Shown one piece after another: positions 1 to 10,600 of a DNA stretch of 32,091 nucleotides; the first letter of the stretch is position 1, and each line of letters begins with the position of its first letter. The notes under the pieces are model-generated. The model saw nothing but the letters and a program-made list of their open reading frames with translations. It was not told the DNA's origin and did not search any database. A program made the translations under genes and the position numbers. Location of the stretch: positions 1 to 32,091 of the forward strand of contig JAAYUQ010000106.1 in the NCBI GenBank assembly GCA_012517575.1. Reading direction: 5' to 3'. This stretch comes from Bacteroidales bacterium. Lineage in GTDB: Bacteria > Bacteroidota > Bacteroidia > Bacteroidales > Paludibacteraceae.

Positions 1-862
1 GTTGCGAAATGTAGGTAAGCGACTTTTGCATTAAATCCTCCTTTAGAAAAGCTTCGTAAAACTCCCGATTGAAATAAATTCTGTCAACCCCCTCTCCTGC
101 AGCATAAAAGGAAGAAATATCAAAATGACGGTATTCGTTTCCGCCTTCAAAAATCAAAGCTTTGTTGTTGATAAAACTTAATTTCCCTGAATTAAAAAAA
201 GTCGGCGTTATATTATTCACTTCATTGTCAAATCGGTTATTTTGCCGAACCACAAGTTTTACTTCCGAAGCAGGATCTTGAACCACATAATTGGCCAAAT
301 TTACTTCAATATCGAGTTGCTGGTAACGACCACTCAATTCGATATCGGTATTCGCTCTGATACGGGCATCAATAGTAACTTTTGGCTCTAAAACGGAAAA
401 ACAGGCTGTGGCTACCGGATCATCCATTCGATTATCCTCATAAATAAGTACCACATAATTCCCGGAAATTTTGAAATGCATATCTTCATTCGGTATCGAA
501 AACCGGTAATGCGTGTATTGATAAGTGGTATTTTGCGAAAAAGCGTAATTGTCTATATTTCCACGTGTAAAGCCATCGAGATATTCGTTGCTGTTTAAAT
601 TGGAAACCGTCCAGTCTGCATTGCAATGCAAAACCGTGTAACCAAAAGAGCGAACATTGTGTGACATTTCATCAAACTCAACCGTAAGAGTTTCTGTTCC
701 ATTCAATTTCAAAATAGGAAATCCAAAGTCGGTACCCGATATTCTGATTTGTAGAGTTTTGATATTGGGTTTGAGAATTTTGGTTCGGTAGGGATTGGCT
801 CCAGTTATAGTTAAGTTGACAAAAAACAAAATAAAAACAACGGTGAACAAAGAATTTTTCAT
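1..862 (-). CDS. Type IX secretion system plug protein (DUF5103), 5' part
   Basis: The gene is open from an ATG at 862 to the window edge, about 287 codons, with no stop in view; the 3' end lies outside. It starts with a hydrophobic signal peptide (MKNSLFTVVFILFFVNLTIT). Near residues 77-100 comes the pattern HCNADWTVSNLNSNEYLDGF, which I recognise as typical of the first domain of the T9SS plug family. A second beta-rich domain follows and includes FYAAGEGVDRIYF. In the known T9SS structure the plug closes the periplasmic side of the SprA translocon while no substrate is passing. The gene diverges from nqrA. The family call is by recognition of these motifs. A T9SS role here is inferred, since no other T9SS gene or C-terminal sorting domain is visible. 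Confidence 0.8.
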   Translation of the reverse strand, partial: MKNSLFTVVFILFFVNLTITGANPYRTKILKPNIKTLQIRISGTDFGFPILKLNGTETLTVEFDEMSHNVRSFGYTVLHCNADWTVSNLNSNEYLDGFTRGNIDNYAFSQNTTYQYTHYRFSIPNEDMHFKISGNYVVLIYEDNRMDDPVATACFSVLEPKVTIDARIRANTDIELSGRYQQLDIEVNLANYVVQDPASEVKLVVRQNNRFDNEVNNITPTFFNSGKLSFINNKALIFEGGNEYRHFDISSFYAAGEGVDRIYFNREFYEAFLKEDLMQKSLTYISQ

Positions 863-892
863 GATTATTACGAATTGAAAAAATCGTTTTTA

Positions 893-926
893 CAAATGTA
901 CGGGATAATTTTTAAAAATACACAAA
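893..926 (-). promoter_or_regulatory. Candidate promoter of the plug gene
   Basis: Read on the minus strand, TTTG (926-923) is followed after 22 bases by TACATTTG (900-893). This fits the Bacteroidota -33/-7 pattern TTTG-N19-TAnnTTTG apart from a spacer three bases too long. It would give a leader of about 25 bases before the ATG at 862. Confidence 0.4.
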
Positions 927-1189
927 GATAATGTTCCTAAAAATAACTGTTGTTGCCTTTAAACACAGTTTTGATTTTAAAAATTTTTCTTCTTCATTAG
1001 AAAAGAAATTAATTCTAAGCAGCATCCTCAATAAAAACTATTTAAATTTTGATTTACACTAACTTAAACATTTTTCAAAAAAAAAGAGCCTGTTTTACTT
1101 CTCCATAAACAAACAATAAATGACTTTGAGCAAGAAGAAATTTCAAAATCATTTTTTGTAATGATTGAATAAATCAGTTTGTTTGTACG

Positions 1190-1219
1190 ATGAAAAATAC
1201 ATTTTATTTTTTAATTTTG
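1190..1219 (+). promoter_or_regulatory. Candidate promoter of the nqr operon
   Basis: TAATTTTG at 1212-1219 matches the TAnnTTTG -7 element. The matching -33 position holds ATG rather than TTG, at exactly 19 bases spacing. A TTTGTTTG lies slightly further upstream (1178-1185). This is only a consensus match. Confidence 0.35.
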
Positions 1220-1363
1220 TCTTTTCAAAAATAAGACGGTCTTTTTTAAGAACGGATTTCTTACGAAAAGTTATAATGAAAACTTAAAAGATTGACAAAA
1301 TTCATTTATCAATCTATCTGTTTTTGTGTAAAAAAAATGTCAACCACATAAAATATTTTTTAT

Positions 1364-2746
1364 ATGTCTCCTCTGATTAAGACCACAAAGGGCTTGGATA
1401 TTCAGATTGATGGTAAAGCCGAAAAAATTGTTGGAGAAACCATACTTTCAGATATTATAGCGCTTGTTCCCCATCACTTTCACGGAATCAACCCAAAAGT
1501 AATGGTAAAAGCAGGTGATTACGTCAAGGCAGGAACGCCGGTATTTCACGATAAAACTTTCGAAAACATGAATTTCGTGTCGCCTGTTAGCGGTAAAGTT
1601 TTAGCGGTGAACCGTGGTGAAAAACGAAAGTTGCTCAACATCATCATTCAGCGTGAAAAAGAAACGCAATATGAAAATTTTTCTGTACAATCTTTAGAAA
1701 AACTGACTCCGGAAGAAATCAAATCGGCCCTGATGAACGCAGGAATATGGCCTTACGTTAAACAACGTCCTTATGATGTGATCGCCAATCCCAACAAAAC
1801 GCCAAAAGCAATTTTTATTTCGTCATTTGATACGGCTCCGTTGGCTCCCGATTACAATTTTATATTGAAAGGTCAGTTTCAAGACTTTCAAACCGGAATC
1901 GATGTATTGGCAAAACTGACACCCGGAAAAGTTCATTTGGGAGTGAAAGCCAATGTCCCATCGAACGAATTTTTGAAAGTTAAAAACGTAGAAATTACTG
2001 AATATGAGGGTCCTCATCCCGTTGGAAATGTTGGAATACAAATAAATCATCTCGATCCTATTAACAAAGGTGATGTTGTTTGGACAATTAACGTACAGGA
2101 TGTTCTTTACATTGGGCGATTTTTTAACAAAGGAATAACAGATTTCAAAAAAATTATTGCCTTAACGGGGCCTGAAGTCATTCAGCCACAATATTACAAA
2201 ACTTTGCCGGGCACATCCATCGAACCCTTTATTAGCGGAAATGTTCAAAAAGGCATTCCCTTAAGATACATATCCGGAAATGTTCTGAGCGGTATAAAAG
2301 TTGAAATCGACGATTTTCTCGATCCGTATGCTTCCCAAATTTCTGTGATTGATGAAGGAACGGAACATCAAGAATTTCTTGGTTGGGCAATGCCACGAAT
2401 CAACAAGTTCAGTGCCAGTCATCTTTTCCCAACACGGCTGATACAAAAGAAATTTTTCAAAAAAATTTTGGGAAAAATCCAATTTCAATACGATGCCCGT
2501 TTGCTGGGAGGCCGACGCGCCATTATTATGTCCAATGAATATGACAAGGTGTTGCCGATGGATATTTTACCCGAATTTCTTTTCAAAGCAATGATAACGG
2601 GAAATATAGACAAAATGGAACTTTTGGGAGGATACGAAATTGCACCGGAAGATGTGGCTTTGTGCGAATACGTTTGCACATCCAAATTGCCCTTACAGCT
2701 AATTGTTCGCGAAGCGTTGGATGTGATGAAAAAAGAACTCGAATAA
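1364..2746 (+). CDS. nqrA: Na+-translocating NADH:quinone reductase subunit A
   Basis: 460 residues, about the normal size of NqrA. It is the peripheral cytoplasmic subunit of the sodium-pumping NADH:quinone oxidoreductase, related to RnfC. The N-terminal part has a barrel-sandwich fold like that of biotinyl domains (PHHFHGINPKVMVKAGDYVKAG, then FVSPVSGKVLAVNRG). The C-terminal part contains LGGRRAIIMSNEYDKVLPMD and LGGYEIAPEDVALCEYVC, both typical of the family. It is the first of six nqr genes in the standard A-B-C-D-E-F order, with nqrB 38 bases downstream. The ATG at 1364 is the first in frame before the conserved start and has no strong Shine-Dalgarno sequence. Identification is firm from sequence and context. 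Confidence 0.96.
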   Translation: MSPLIKTTKGLDIQIDGKAEKIVGETILSDIIALVPHHFHGINPKVMVKAGDYVKAGTPVFHDKTFENMNFVSPVSGKVLAVNRGEKRKLLNIIIQREKETQYENFSVQSLEKLTPEEIKSALMNAGIWPYVKQRPYDVIANPNKTPKAIFISSFDTAPLAPDYNFILKGQFQDFQTGIDVLAKLTPGKVHLGVKANVPSNEFLKVKNVEITEYEGPHPVGNVGIQINHLDPINKGDVVWTINVQDVLYIGRFFNKGITDFKKIIALTGPEVIQPQYYKTLPGTSIEPFISGNVQKGIPLRYISGNVLSGIKVEIDDFLDPYASQISVIDEGTEHQEFLGWAMPRINKFSASHLFPTRLIQKKFFKKILGKIQFQYDARLLGGRRAIIMSNEYDKVLPMDILPEFLFKAMITGNIDKMELLGGYEIAPEDVALCEYVCTSKLPLQLIVREALDVMKKELE

Positions 2747-2784
2747 ATTGTCAAAATTAAAACAGCAACGAAAAAAGCTTATAT

Positions 2785-3996
2785 ATGAATGCATTACGAA
2801 ATTTCATGGATAAAATAAAACCGTATTTTGAAAAAGGCGGCAAATTGGAAAAATTGCATTCCGTTTATGATGGTTTTGAAACTTTTCTTTTTGTGCCCAC
2901 TACTACTTCACCTAAATATGGCAGCCACATACACGATCCAGTCGATACAAAACGTACTATGAGTACCGTGATAGTTGCGTTGCTGCCTGCTCTTTTGTTT
3001 GGCATGTACAATGTTGGTTATCAGCATTATTTGGCAACAGGTCAAGATGTAAATTTCTGGACGGAATTTTTATTCGGTTTTCTGGCTGTTCTTCCCTATA
3101 TTTTAGTTTCTTACATCGTAGGACTTGGTATCGAATTTATTGGCGCACAAATCAGAGGTGAAGAAATTCAGGAAGGTTTTTTGGTAACAGGATTTTTGAT
3201 TCCCTTGATTATTCCCATCAATACTCCGCTTTGGATGGTGGCCATTGCTACTGCTTTTGCCGTAATTTTTGCCAAGGAAGTTTTTGGCGGAACCGGCATG
3301 AATATTTTTAATGTTGCGCTGGTGGCGAGAGCATTTTTATTTTTTGCCTATCCTACACACATGTCAGGAGATGCCGTGTGGGTCAGAACGGGGACAGCAT
3401 TGGGTTTCGGTGGTGGAAGCGTGCTGGATGCCTTTTCCGGAGCAACTCCTTTGGGTCAGATTGCCACTGCTTCAACTTCTATCCCGAATATCACTGATAC
3501 TTTTGGTCATTCTCTCGGATTTTGGGAGGGATTCATAGGACTTATTCCCGGTTCAGTGGGCGAAACTTCAAAAATAGCCATTTTGCTGGGAGCTGTTATT
3601 TTGTTGATGACAAGCGTAGCAAGTTGGAAAACAATGCTTTCAGTATTTTTAGGTGGCGCTTTTATGGGAATTGTTTTCAACTTTTTTGGGCCTGATACCG
3701 CTGCGGCACATTTCCCATGGTACAATCATCTGGTATTTGGAGGATTTGCTTTTGGTGCTGTATTTATGGCCACAGATCCCGTAACTTCTGCCCGTACGGA
3801 AAAAGGGAAATGGATTTATGGCTTTTTAATCGGATGTATGGCTATTATTATTCGCGTTCTCAATCCCGGATATTCGGAAGGAATGATGCTGGCTATATTG
3901 CTCATGAACATTTTTGCACCTCTCATCGATTATTTCGTGGTTGACAGTAATGTGAAAAAACGATTAAAAAGAGCAGCAACAAGTACTATTAAATGA
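2785..3996 (+). CDS. nqrB: Na+-translocating NADH:quinone reductase subunit B
   Basis: 403 residues with about ten hydrophobic membrane segments after a cytoplasmic N-terminal stretch of about 60 residues. The motif FSGATPLGQ carries Thr221, which matches the threonine that in NqrB holds FMN through a phosphoester bond. NqrB forms part of the sodium channel and binds riboflavin and quinone. The covalent FMN has to be attached by the flavin transferase ApbE, and no apbE gene lies in this window. The gene follows nqrA by 38 bases and precedes nqrC by 52, so all are probably on one transcript. The length and the flavin motif agree with the family. Confidence 0.96.
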   Translation: MNALRNFMDKIKPYFEKGGKLEKLHSVYDGFETFLFVPTTTSPKYGSHIHDPVDTKRTMSTVIVALLPALLFGMYNVGYQHYLATGQDVNFWTEFLFGFLAVLPYILVSYIVGLGIEFIGAQIRGEEIQEGFLVTGFLIPLIIPINTPLWMVAIATAFAVIFAKEVFGGTGMNIFNVALVARAFLFFAYPTHMSGDAVWVRTGTALGFGGGSVLDAFSGATPLGQIATASTSIPNITDTFGHSLGFWEGFIGLIPGSVGETSKIAILLGAVILLMTSVASWKTMLSVFLGGAFMGIVFNFFGPDTAAAHFPWYNHLVFGGFAFGAVFMATDPVTSARTEKGKWIYGFLIGCMAIIIRVLNPGYSEGMMLAILLMNIFAPLIDYFVVDSNVKKRLKRAATSTIK

Positions 3997-4048
3997 GATT
4001 TTATTTTACAGCAAAAAATATCACCCAATTAATTCTCAACGAATAAAA

Positions 4049-4771
4049 ATGGATACAAACAGTAATGGTTATACATTGATATATGCTACTGTTATGGTAG
4101 TGATTGTGGCATTGATGTTGGCATTTGTCTCCGGCGCTTTGAAAGACAAGCAGAATGCCAATGTTGAAATAGACAAGAAAAAGCAGATTCTGACTTCATT
4201 ACGTATCGATACAAAAGGTAAAAACATAGAACAACTATACGAGAAATATATAGTAAATGGTCTGGTTATCAATACGAAAGGAGAAATTTTGGCCAAATCA
4301 AAAGAAGAAGCTTTTAAAATTGACATATCCAAAGAATTGTCGAAAAATATGGAAGCGCGTCGACTGCCCATCTTTGTTGCACAAATTGACGGAAAAACAA
4401 AATATGTTCTTTCCTTACGTGGCACTGGTCTTTGGGGACCAATTTGGGGATATGTTTCTTTAAACGATGACAGAAATACTATTTACGGAGCTTATTTTTC
4501 TCATGCCAGCGAAACGCCGGGCTTAGGTGCCAACATTGCGGATCCACCTTTTCAAAAACAATTTGAAGGAAAACACATCCTAAACGATAGAAATGAATTT
4601 GTTTCGCTCGCCGTAATGAAAAGCGGGAAAAAAGCCGAAGGAAAGGAACAAGTTGACGCCATTTCGGGAGGAACCATTACCAGCAAGGGCGTTGAAGCCA
4701 TGTTGCAAAATTGTTTGGGACAATACGAAAAATTCTTACAACAATCAATCACAGGAGGAAACAAAGAATGA
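4049..4771 (+). CDS. nqrC: Na+-translocating NADH:quinone reductase subunit C
   Basis: 240 residues. One N-terminal transmembrane helix (residues 8-27) anchors a soluble FMN-binding domain. The flavinylation motif is DAISGGTITSKGV, with Thr209 as the expected FMN-carrying residue. The segment ASETPGLGANI is also typical of the FMN-binding domain shared with RnfG. The subunit passes electrons across the periplasmic face of the complex. Its stop codon overlaps the nqrD start in ATGA, so the two genes are probably translationally coupled. Confidence 0.96.
   Translation: MDTNSNGYTLIYATVMVVIVALMLAFVSGALKDKQNANVEIDKKKQILTSLRIDTKGKNIEQLYEKYIVNGLVINTKGEILAKSKEEAFKIDISKELSKNMEARRLPIFVAQIDGKTKYVLSLRGTGLWGPIWGYVSLNDDRNTIYGAYFSHASETPGLGANIADPPFQKQFEGKHILNDRNEFVSLAVMKSGKKAEGKEQVDAISGGTITSKGVEAMLQNCLGQYEKFLQQSITGGNKE
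4753..4758 (+). promoter_or_regulatory. Strong Shine-Dalgarno site that fixes the nqrD start
   Basis: AGGAGG lies nine bases before the ATG at 4768. Such a clear site is uncommon in this genome. It supports the overlapping internal start for nqrD over the ATG at 4711, which would add 19 residues unlike the family. Confidence 0.75.
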
Positions 4772-5400
4772 ATAAATTAATTTCCGACAAAACAAAACAA
4801 GTTTTATTGGGTCCATTGAGTAAAAATAATCCCATTATGGTGCAAGTGTTGGGAATTTGCTCGGCATTGGCTGTAACAGCAAAACTTGAACCCGCACTGG
4901 TAATGGGGATATCTGTTACAGTAATTGTTGCATTTTCAAATGTTATCATATCGCTGATTCGCAATACCATTCCCAATCGCATCCGAATTATCGTTCAACT
5001 AGTTGTGGTTGCAGCACTGGTAACCATAGTCAGTGAAATATTAAAGGCATTTGCTTACGATGTCAGCGTTCAATTGTCGGTATATGTGGGACTGATTATT
5101 ACCAACTGTATTTTAATGGGGCGACTGGAAGCTTTTGCCATGTCCAACAAACCTTGGGAATCTTTTCTGGATGGTTTGGGAAACGGATTTGGGTATGCCC
5201 TGATTTTGATCATCGTTTCTTTTTTCCGCGAACTGCTGGGTTCAGGAACTTTGTTGGGTTACACAATAATTCCTTCATCGTTTTACGAATCCGGCTACAT
5301 GAACAATGGACTTATGCTTATGCCGCCAATGGCTTTGATTCTTGTAGCCTGTATTATTTGGATTCATCGTGCTAAAAACAAAGAATTGCAGGAGAAATAA
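4768..5400 (+). CDS. nqrD: Na+-translocating NADH:quinone reductase subunit D
   Basis: 210 residues, starting MNKLISDKTKQVLLGPLSKN, the usual NqrD beginning. The frame is open further upstream to an ATG at 4711, but the start at 4768 has a good AGGAGG site, overlaps the nqrC stop as ATGA and gives the normal length of the family. Six hydrophobic segments can be seen. NqrD and NqrE are homologous with inverted topology and together hold an iron-sulfur centre in the membrane. Cys48 (QVLGICSALAVT is near the N-terminal half) and the cysteine in IITNCILMGR lie in membrane segments, as expected for the cluster ligands. Confidence 0.95.
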   Translation: MNKLISDKTKQVLLGPLSKNNPIMVQVLGICSALAVTAKLEPALVMGISVTVIVAFSNVIISLIRNTIPNRIRIIVQLVVVAALVTIVSEILKAFAYDVSVQLSVYVGLIITNCILMGRLEAFAMSNKPWESFLDGLGNGFGYALILIIVSFFRELLGSGTLLGYTIIPSSFYESGYMNNGLMLMPPMALILVACIIWIHRAKNKELQEK

Positions 5401-5472
5401 ATCTATTAATCTGTGCTTTTTAATGAGCAATTACGAACAACATTATTTTGTAAATAAGAAAAAAAATACAAC

Positions 5473-6090
5473 ATGGAAGGTATATTGAACATTTTTATAA
5501 AATCGATTTTTGTCGATAATATGATATTTGCCTATTTTTTGGGAATGTGTTCCTATCTGGCAGTATCAAAAAATGTGAAAACATCTTTAGGTTTGGGCGC
5601 CGCCGTTACGTTTGTTCTCTTTATTACCGTTCCGGTAAATTATTTGCTCGAAAATTACGTATTGAAAGAAGGGGCTTTACAATGGCTTAGTCCTCAATTG
5701 GCTTCACTCGATTTGAGTTATCTTTCTTTTATATTGTTTATTGCCGTCATTGCTGCCATAACACAAATAGTTGAAATGGCGGTAGAAAAATTTTCTCCTT
5801 CTCTTTACAACTCGTTGGGAATTTTTCTGCCACTCATTGCCGTAAACTGCGCCATAATGGGAGCTTCATTGTTCATGCAACAAAGAGCTTTTCACAATAT
5901 TGGGGAAGCCACATCTTATGCATTGGGTTCCGGTGTCGGTTGGTTGCTGGCAATTGTCGGACTGGCTGCCATTCGCGAAAAAATGGAATATTCCAATGTT
6001 CCGAAACCATTGCGCGGTTTGGGAATTACTTTTATAACGGTGGGACTTATGGGCATTGCCTTTATGTGCTTCTCCGGCTTAAAAATATAA
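5473..6090 (+). CDS. nqrE: Na+-translocating NADH:quinone reductase subunit E
   Basis: 205 residues, six membrane segments, homologous to NqrD and RnfA. The start [20 protein letters not shown] is typical of NqrE. Cysteines in [13 protein letters not shown] and in [12 protein letters not shown] fall inside membrane helices, in the positions where NqrD/NqrE coordinate an iron-sulfur centre. It sits 72 bases after nqrD and 96 bases before nqrF. The longer spacers in this half of the operon hold no other gene. Confidence 0.95.
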   Translation: MEGILNIFIKSIFVDNMIFAYFLGMCSYLAVSKNVKTSLGLGAAVTFVLFITVPVNYLLENYVLKEGALQWLSPQLASLDLSYLSFILFIAVIAAITQIVEMAVEKFSPSLYNSLGIFLPLIAVNCAIMGASLFMQQRAFHNIGEATSYALGSGVGWLLAIVGLAAIREKMEYSNVPKPLRGLGITFITVGLMGIAFMCFSGLKI

Positions 6091-6186
6091 TTTCAATCGC
6101 ATAAAAACCCTAAAAAGACAGAACCGGGAAATGCAGAATTATTTTTCAAAAATGTCCTTCAGCAAAAAGAAAAAGTTAGAACAAAA

Positions 6187-7449
6187 ATGATGATATTAGC
6201 CATACAAACAACAACACTCATTGCCAGCCTGACAGTATTTTTTATAGTCATTTTTTTATTGGTCGCAATTTTGCTGGTAGCCAAACAATATCTTGTTCCA
6301 TCAGGAAGCGTTACCATCACCATCAACAACGAAAAAAAAATAGAAGTGCCGGCTGGGGGAACTTTACTGAGTACTTTGGTCAATCAGCACATATATTTGC
6401 CTTCGGCCTGCGGTGGAAAAGGCACTTGTGCACAGTGTCGCTGTCAGGTACTCGAAGGTGGAGGAGAGATTTTACCCACCGAAACCGGCCATTTCTCCCG
6501 AAAAGAAATCAAGGACAATTGGAGGTTGGGTTGTCAGGTGAAGGTAAAAAATGACCTTTCAATAAAAATTCCGGAATCAGTTCTCAGCATAAAAAAATGG
6601 GAATGTGAAGTGATTTCCAACAAAAACGTTGCAACATTTATCAAGGAATTGATTGTAAAACTTCCTGATGGAGAACATTTAAACTTTCTTCCCGGAAGTT
6701 ATATCCAAATCGACATTCCCAAATACGAACTTAAGTTCAGCGAATTTGAAGTAGAAGAACGTTTTCGTCCCGATTGGGATAAAATGCATCTTTGGGATTT
6801 GACATGCAGCAATGATGAAGAAACCATGCGCGCCTATTCAATGGCCAATTATCCGGCCGAAGGTGACATCGTGATGCTGAATGTACGTATTGCAACGCCT
6901 CCCATTGACAGGGCAACAGGAAAATTTTTAGATGTGAAACCAGGTATTGCTTCTTCTTATATTTTTAAATTGAAACCGGGCGACAAAGTAAATGTTTCCG
7001 GCCCGTTTGGTGAATTTCATCCCATTATTAATTCCAAACGTGAAATGCTCTATATTGGCGGAGGCGCAGGAATGGCTCCGTTACGCTCTCATATTCTACA
7101 TTTGCTGAAAACTTTAAAAGTTACAGACCGCAAAATTTCTTACTGGTATGGAGCGCGTTCAAAAAACGAAATTTTCTACGAACAGGATTTCCGTGAACTG
7201 GAAAAAGAATTCCCTAATTTCTCGTTCCACATAGCATTGAGTGAGCCTCTTCCCGAAGATAATTGGACTGGACCGGTAGGATTTATTCATAACGTTATCT
7301 ACAATGAATATCTTAAATTCCACGAAGAACCTGAAGAAGTTGAATATTACATGTGCGGACCGGGGCCAATGGCCAAAGCTGTAGAAAAAATGCTTGATGA
7401 TTTGGGCGTTCCACGCGAAATGCTGATGTTCGACGATTTTGGAGCTTGA
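6187..7449 (+). CDS. nqrF: Na+-translocating NADH:quinone reductase subunit F
   Basis: 420 residues. This is the electron entry subunit, which takes hydride from NADH onto FAD and passes electrons to a 2Fe-2S cluster. One N-terminal transmembrane helix (about residues 5-30) is followed by a ferredoxin domain with ligands Cys75, Cys81, Cys84 and Cys116 (C-x5-C-x2-C-x31-C). The FAD domain has RAYSMANYP. The NADH domain has [12 protein letters not shown] and YYMCGPGPM, and the chain ends in DDFGA, as is normal for NqrF. It is the last gene of the operon, with an intrinsic terminator 26 bases after the stop. Confidence 0.97.
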   Translation: MMILAIQTTTLIASLTVFFIVIFLLVAILLVAKQYLVPSGSVTITINNEKKIEVPAGGTLLSTLVNQHIYLPSACGGKGTCAQCRCQVLEGGGEILPTETGHFSRKEIKDNWRLGCQVKVKNDLSIKIPESVLSIKKWECEVISNKNVATFIKELIVKLPDGEHLNFLPGSYIQIDIPKYELKFSEFEVEERFRPDWDKMHLWDLTCSNDEETMRAYSMANYPAEGDIVMLNVRIATPPIDRATGKFLDVKPGIASSYIFKLKPGDKVNVSGPFGEFHPIINSKREMLYIGGGAGMAPLRSHILHLLKTLKVTDRKISYWYGARSKNEIFYEQDFRELEKEFPNFSFHIALSEPLPEDNWTGPVGFIHNVIYNEYLKFHEEPEEVEYYMCGPGPMAKAVEKMLDDLGVPREMLMFDDFGA

Positions 7450-7475
7450 AAATTGTTTTAAAATTTCTATTTTCT

Positions 7476-7516
7476 TCAGGGACTTGTCAACTTTCGATAC
7501 AGTCCCTGATTTTTTT
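7476..7516 (+). terminator. Intrinsic terminator of the nqr operon
   Basis: The perfect arms TCAGGGACT (7476-7484) and AGTCCCTGA (7501-7509) can extend by two pairs past a bulge. Seven T residues follow directly (7510-7516). It sits 26 bases after the nqrF stop, in the right orientation. Confidence 0.85.
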
Positions 7517-7671
7517 CGTAAATCAATGAAAAACCATAAAAAAATTTTTAATCACTAAATTGAATTTTTTCTTACTTCTAAACTTAACGACAACAAAAAT
7601 TTTACTAACTTTAAACACCTAAAATTAAAGTTTTACATCTTTTCTAATATACAATACTACACCTATTTAGC

Positions 7672-10600
7672 ATGAATACGTTTGTTCATTTGCACGTTCA
7701 CTCCCATTATTCTATTCTCGACGGTATGTCATCCATTGATCAACTGGTTGACAAAGCCATGAAAACCGGCATGCCTGCTATTGCTCTCACAGATCACGGC
7801 AATATGTTCGGGATAAAAGAATTTTACAATTATGTGAAAAAAAAGAATATTCCTGTTCAAGGCAATATTGCTCTTTTGCAAAAACAACTAAAAAATGATG
7901 AATTATCGGAAATTCAAAAAGAAGAAATTCAAAAAAATATAGAAACTGAACAGCGCAAACTTTTCAAACCAATCATAGGATGTGAAACATATGTAGCTCA
8001 CAGAAGCCGTTTTTCCAAAGAAAATCAAGAAGATCGAAGCGGTTATCATCTCATTCTGCTAGCAAAAAACAAGACAGGCTACCGAAATCTTTGCAAACTC
8101 ATTTCTCTGTCATGGATGGAAGGAATGTATTATCGTCCGCGTATCGACCATGACATTCTGGAAAAATACAGTGAAGGTTTAATTGCATCTTCCGCTTGTC
8201 TGGGTGGAGAAATTCACAAAAAAATCGAATCGGGGAACTTGGAAGAAGCAGAAAAAGCCGTCCTTTGGTACAAAAAAGTTTTTGGCGACGATTTCTATCT
8301 CGAATTACAACGTCACAAGACCGACAAACCCGGAGGCGACACTTCTACCTACGAAAAACAAACCCTTCAAAATGTTGAGTTGATAAAGTTAGCCCGAAAA
8401 ACAAATACCAAACTGATTGCCACCAATGACGTCCACTTTGTAGAAGAAGAACATGCCGAAGGACACGAACGATTGATTTGTCTCAGTACGGGGAAAGATA
8501 TTGACGACCCCACACGCATGCGTTACACCAAGCAGGAATGGCTGAAAACACCTGACCAAATGAAAGAAATATTTTCAGACATACCGGAAGCCATCGAAAA
8601 TACACTCGAAATTGCTCAAAAAGTCGAATTTTACAATATCGATTCGGCTCCTATGATGCCTACCTTCAAAATTCCCGAAAATTTTGCCGATGAAAACCAA
8701 TACCGTTCACTTTACACTGAAGAAATGCTCCGTGAAGAATTTGGTAAAGGATTCGACCGTTTAGGAGGAACAGACAAGGTTATCCGTATCAAATTGGAAG
8801 CCGATTATTTGAGAAAACTGACTTATGAAGGCGCCAAAGAACGATATGGCGAAAATTTAAATCCTGAACTCGAAGAACGTATCAATTTCGAGTTGAATGT
8901 TATCAAAACCATGGGATTTCCCGGTTATTTTCTTATTGTTCAGGATTTTATTGCAGCAGCAAGAAATATGGGTGTTGCCGTTGGCCCGGGACGTGGTTCG
9001 GCAGCAGGTTCGGTGGTAGCTTACTGTCTGAAAATTACCGATATTGATCCTTTAAAATATGATTTGCTTTTCGAGCGTTTTCTGAATCCCGACCGTATTT
9101 CCATGCCCGATATTGATGTCGATTTCGATGATGATGGTCGAAATGAAGTTTTACGCTGGGTTACCGAGAAATATGGGAAAGACAGGGTAGCTCACATTAT
9201 CACTTTCGGCACTATGGCCGCAAAATCAGCCATTAAAGATGTAGCACGGGTTCAGAAATTACCGCTTTCCGAAGCAGAAAGACTTACCAAACTTATTCCC
9301 GACAAATTGCCCGATACACCGGATGGAAAAAAAATGAAAGTCAATTTGTCCAATTGTTTCAAATTTGTTCCTGAGCTGGAGATTGCACGAAATTCTTCCG
9401 ACGAAAATCTCTCCAGCACGCTTCGCTATGCCGAAATGCTGGAAGGAACTGTGCGACAAACGGGAGTTCATGCTTGTGGCGTAATCATTGGCGCCGATGA
9501 CCTGACAAACTTTGTTCCTTTATCAACAGCTGAAGATAAGGAAACAAAAGAAGAAATTCTGGTTACACAGTACGAAGGTTCGGTCATTGAAGAAGTCGGA
9601 CTGATAAAAATGGACTTTTTAGGATTGAAAACGCTTTCGATTATTAAAGATACGCTGGTAAACATTAAAAAAGCCAAAAATCTGGATTTGGATCTCGACA
9701 AAATACCTTTGGACGATCCCGAAACCTATCAACTTTTCAGTAAAGGTCAAACGGTAGGTACTTTTCAGTTTGAATCTGCCGGCATGCAGAAACATTTGCA
9801 AGCTCTTCAGCCTACACAAATAGAGGACTTAATTGCCATGAATGCACTTTACCGTCCGGGTCCAATGCAGTATATTCCTCAGTATATCAATCGGAAACAT
9901 GGTTTGGAAAAAATTGAATATCCTTTCCCTATCATGGAAAAGAGGCTGAAAGAAACTTACGGCATTACTATTTACCAGGAACAAGTGATGTTGCTAAGTG
10001 TAGATTTGGCTGGTTTCACACGTGCTGAAGCCGATGAGTTACGAAAAGCCATGGGAAAAAAGCTTACCGACAAAATGGTAGCCTTGAAGGAAAAATTTAT
10101 TGCCGGATGCCAGAAAAATGGCTACGGGCCGCTCGAAAAATTGGAACAGATTTGGAGCGACTGGGTAGAATTTTCCAAGTATGCGTTCAATAAATCGCAT
10201 GCCACCTGCTATTCTTATATTGCCTATCGCACCGCTTACCTGAAAGCGCATTATCCTTCAGAATTCATGGCAGCCAACCTGTCGAGAAACAAGGACGACA
10301 TTGATGAAGTAAGCAAATTCATGGACGAATGCCGAAGTATGGGAATCAATGTACTGGGACCGGATGTCAACGAAAGTGATTTTACTTTCTCAGTCAACGA
10401 AAATAATGATATTCGTTTTGGTTTGGGCGGAATAAAAGGTGTAGGTGAAAATGCAGTCATGGCTATAGTGAACGAACGTCATGCAAACAGAAAATTCAAA
10501 AACATATTTGATTTTGTAGAACGCGTCAATCTCACGGCATGCAACAAACGAGCTATTGAAAGCCTTGCCATAGCAGGAGCTTTTGACGGCTTAAACGATA

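Larger units (their letters stand above)
863..1363. other. Divergent intergenic region between plug gene and nqrA
   Basis: About 500 bases of AT-rich DNA between divergent genes. It holds candidate promoters for both sides. I see no RNA gene, long ORF or strong hairpin. The nqrA leader would be about 135 bases if the promoter at 1190-1219 is the one used. Confidence 0.6.

Noticed and set aside
4711-4767. Longer NqrD with 19 extra residues
   Set aside because: It would lie inside nqrC. The ATG at 4768 has a strong ribosome site and the stop-start overlap.
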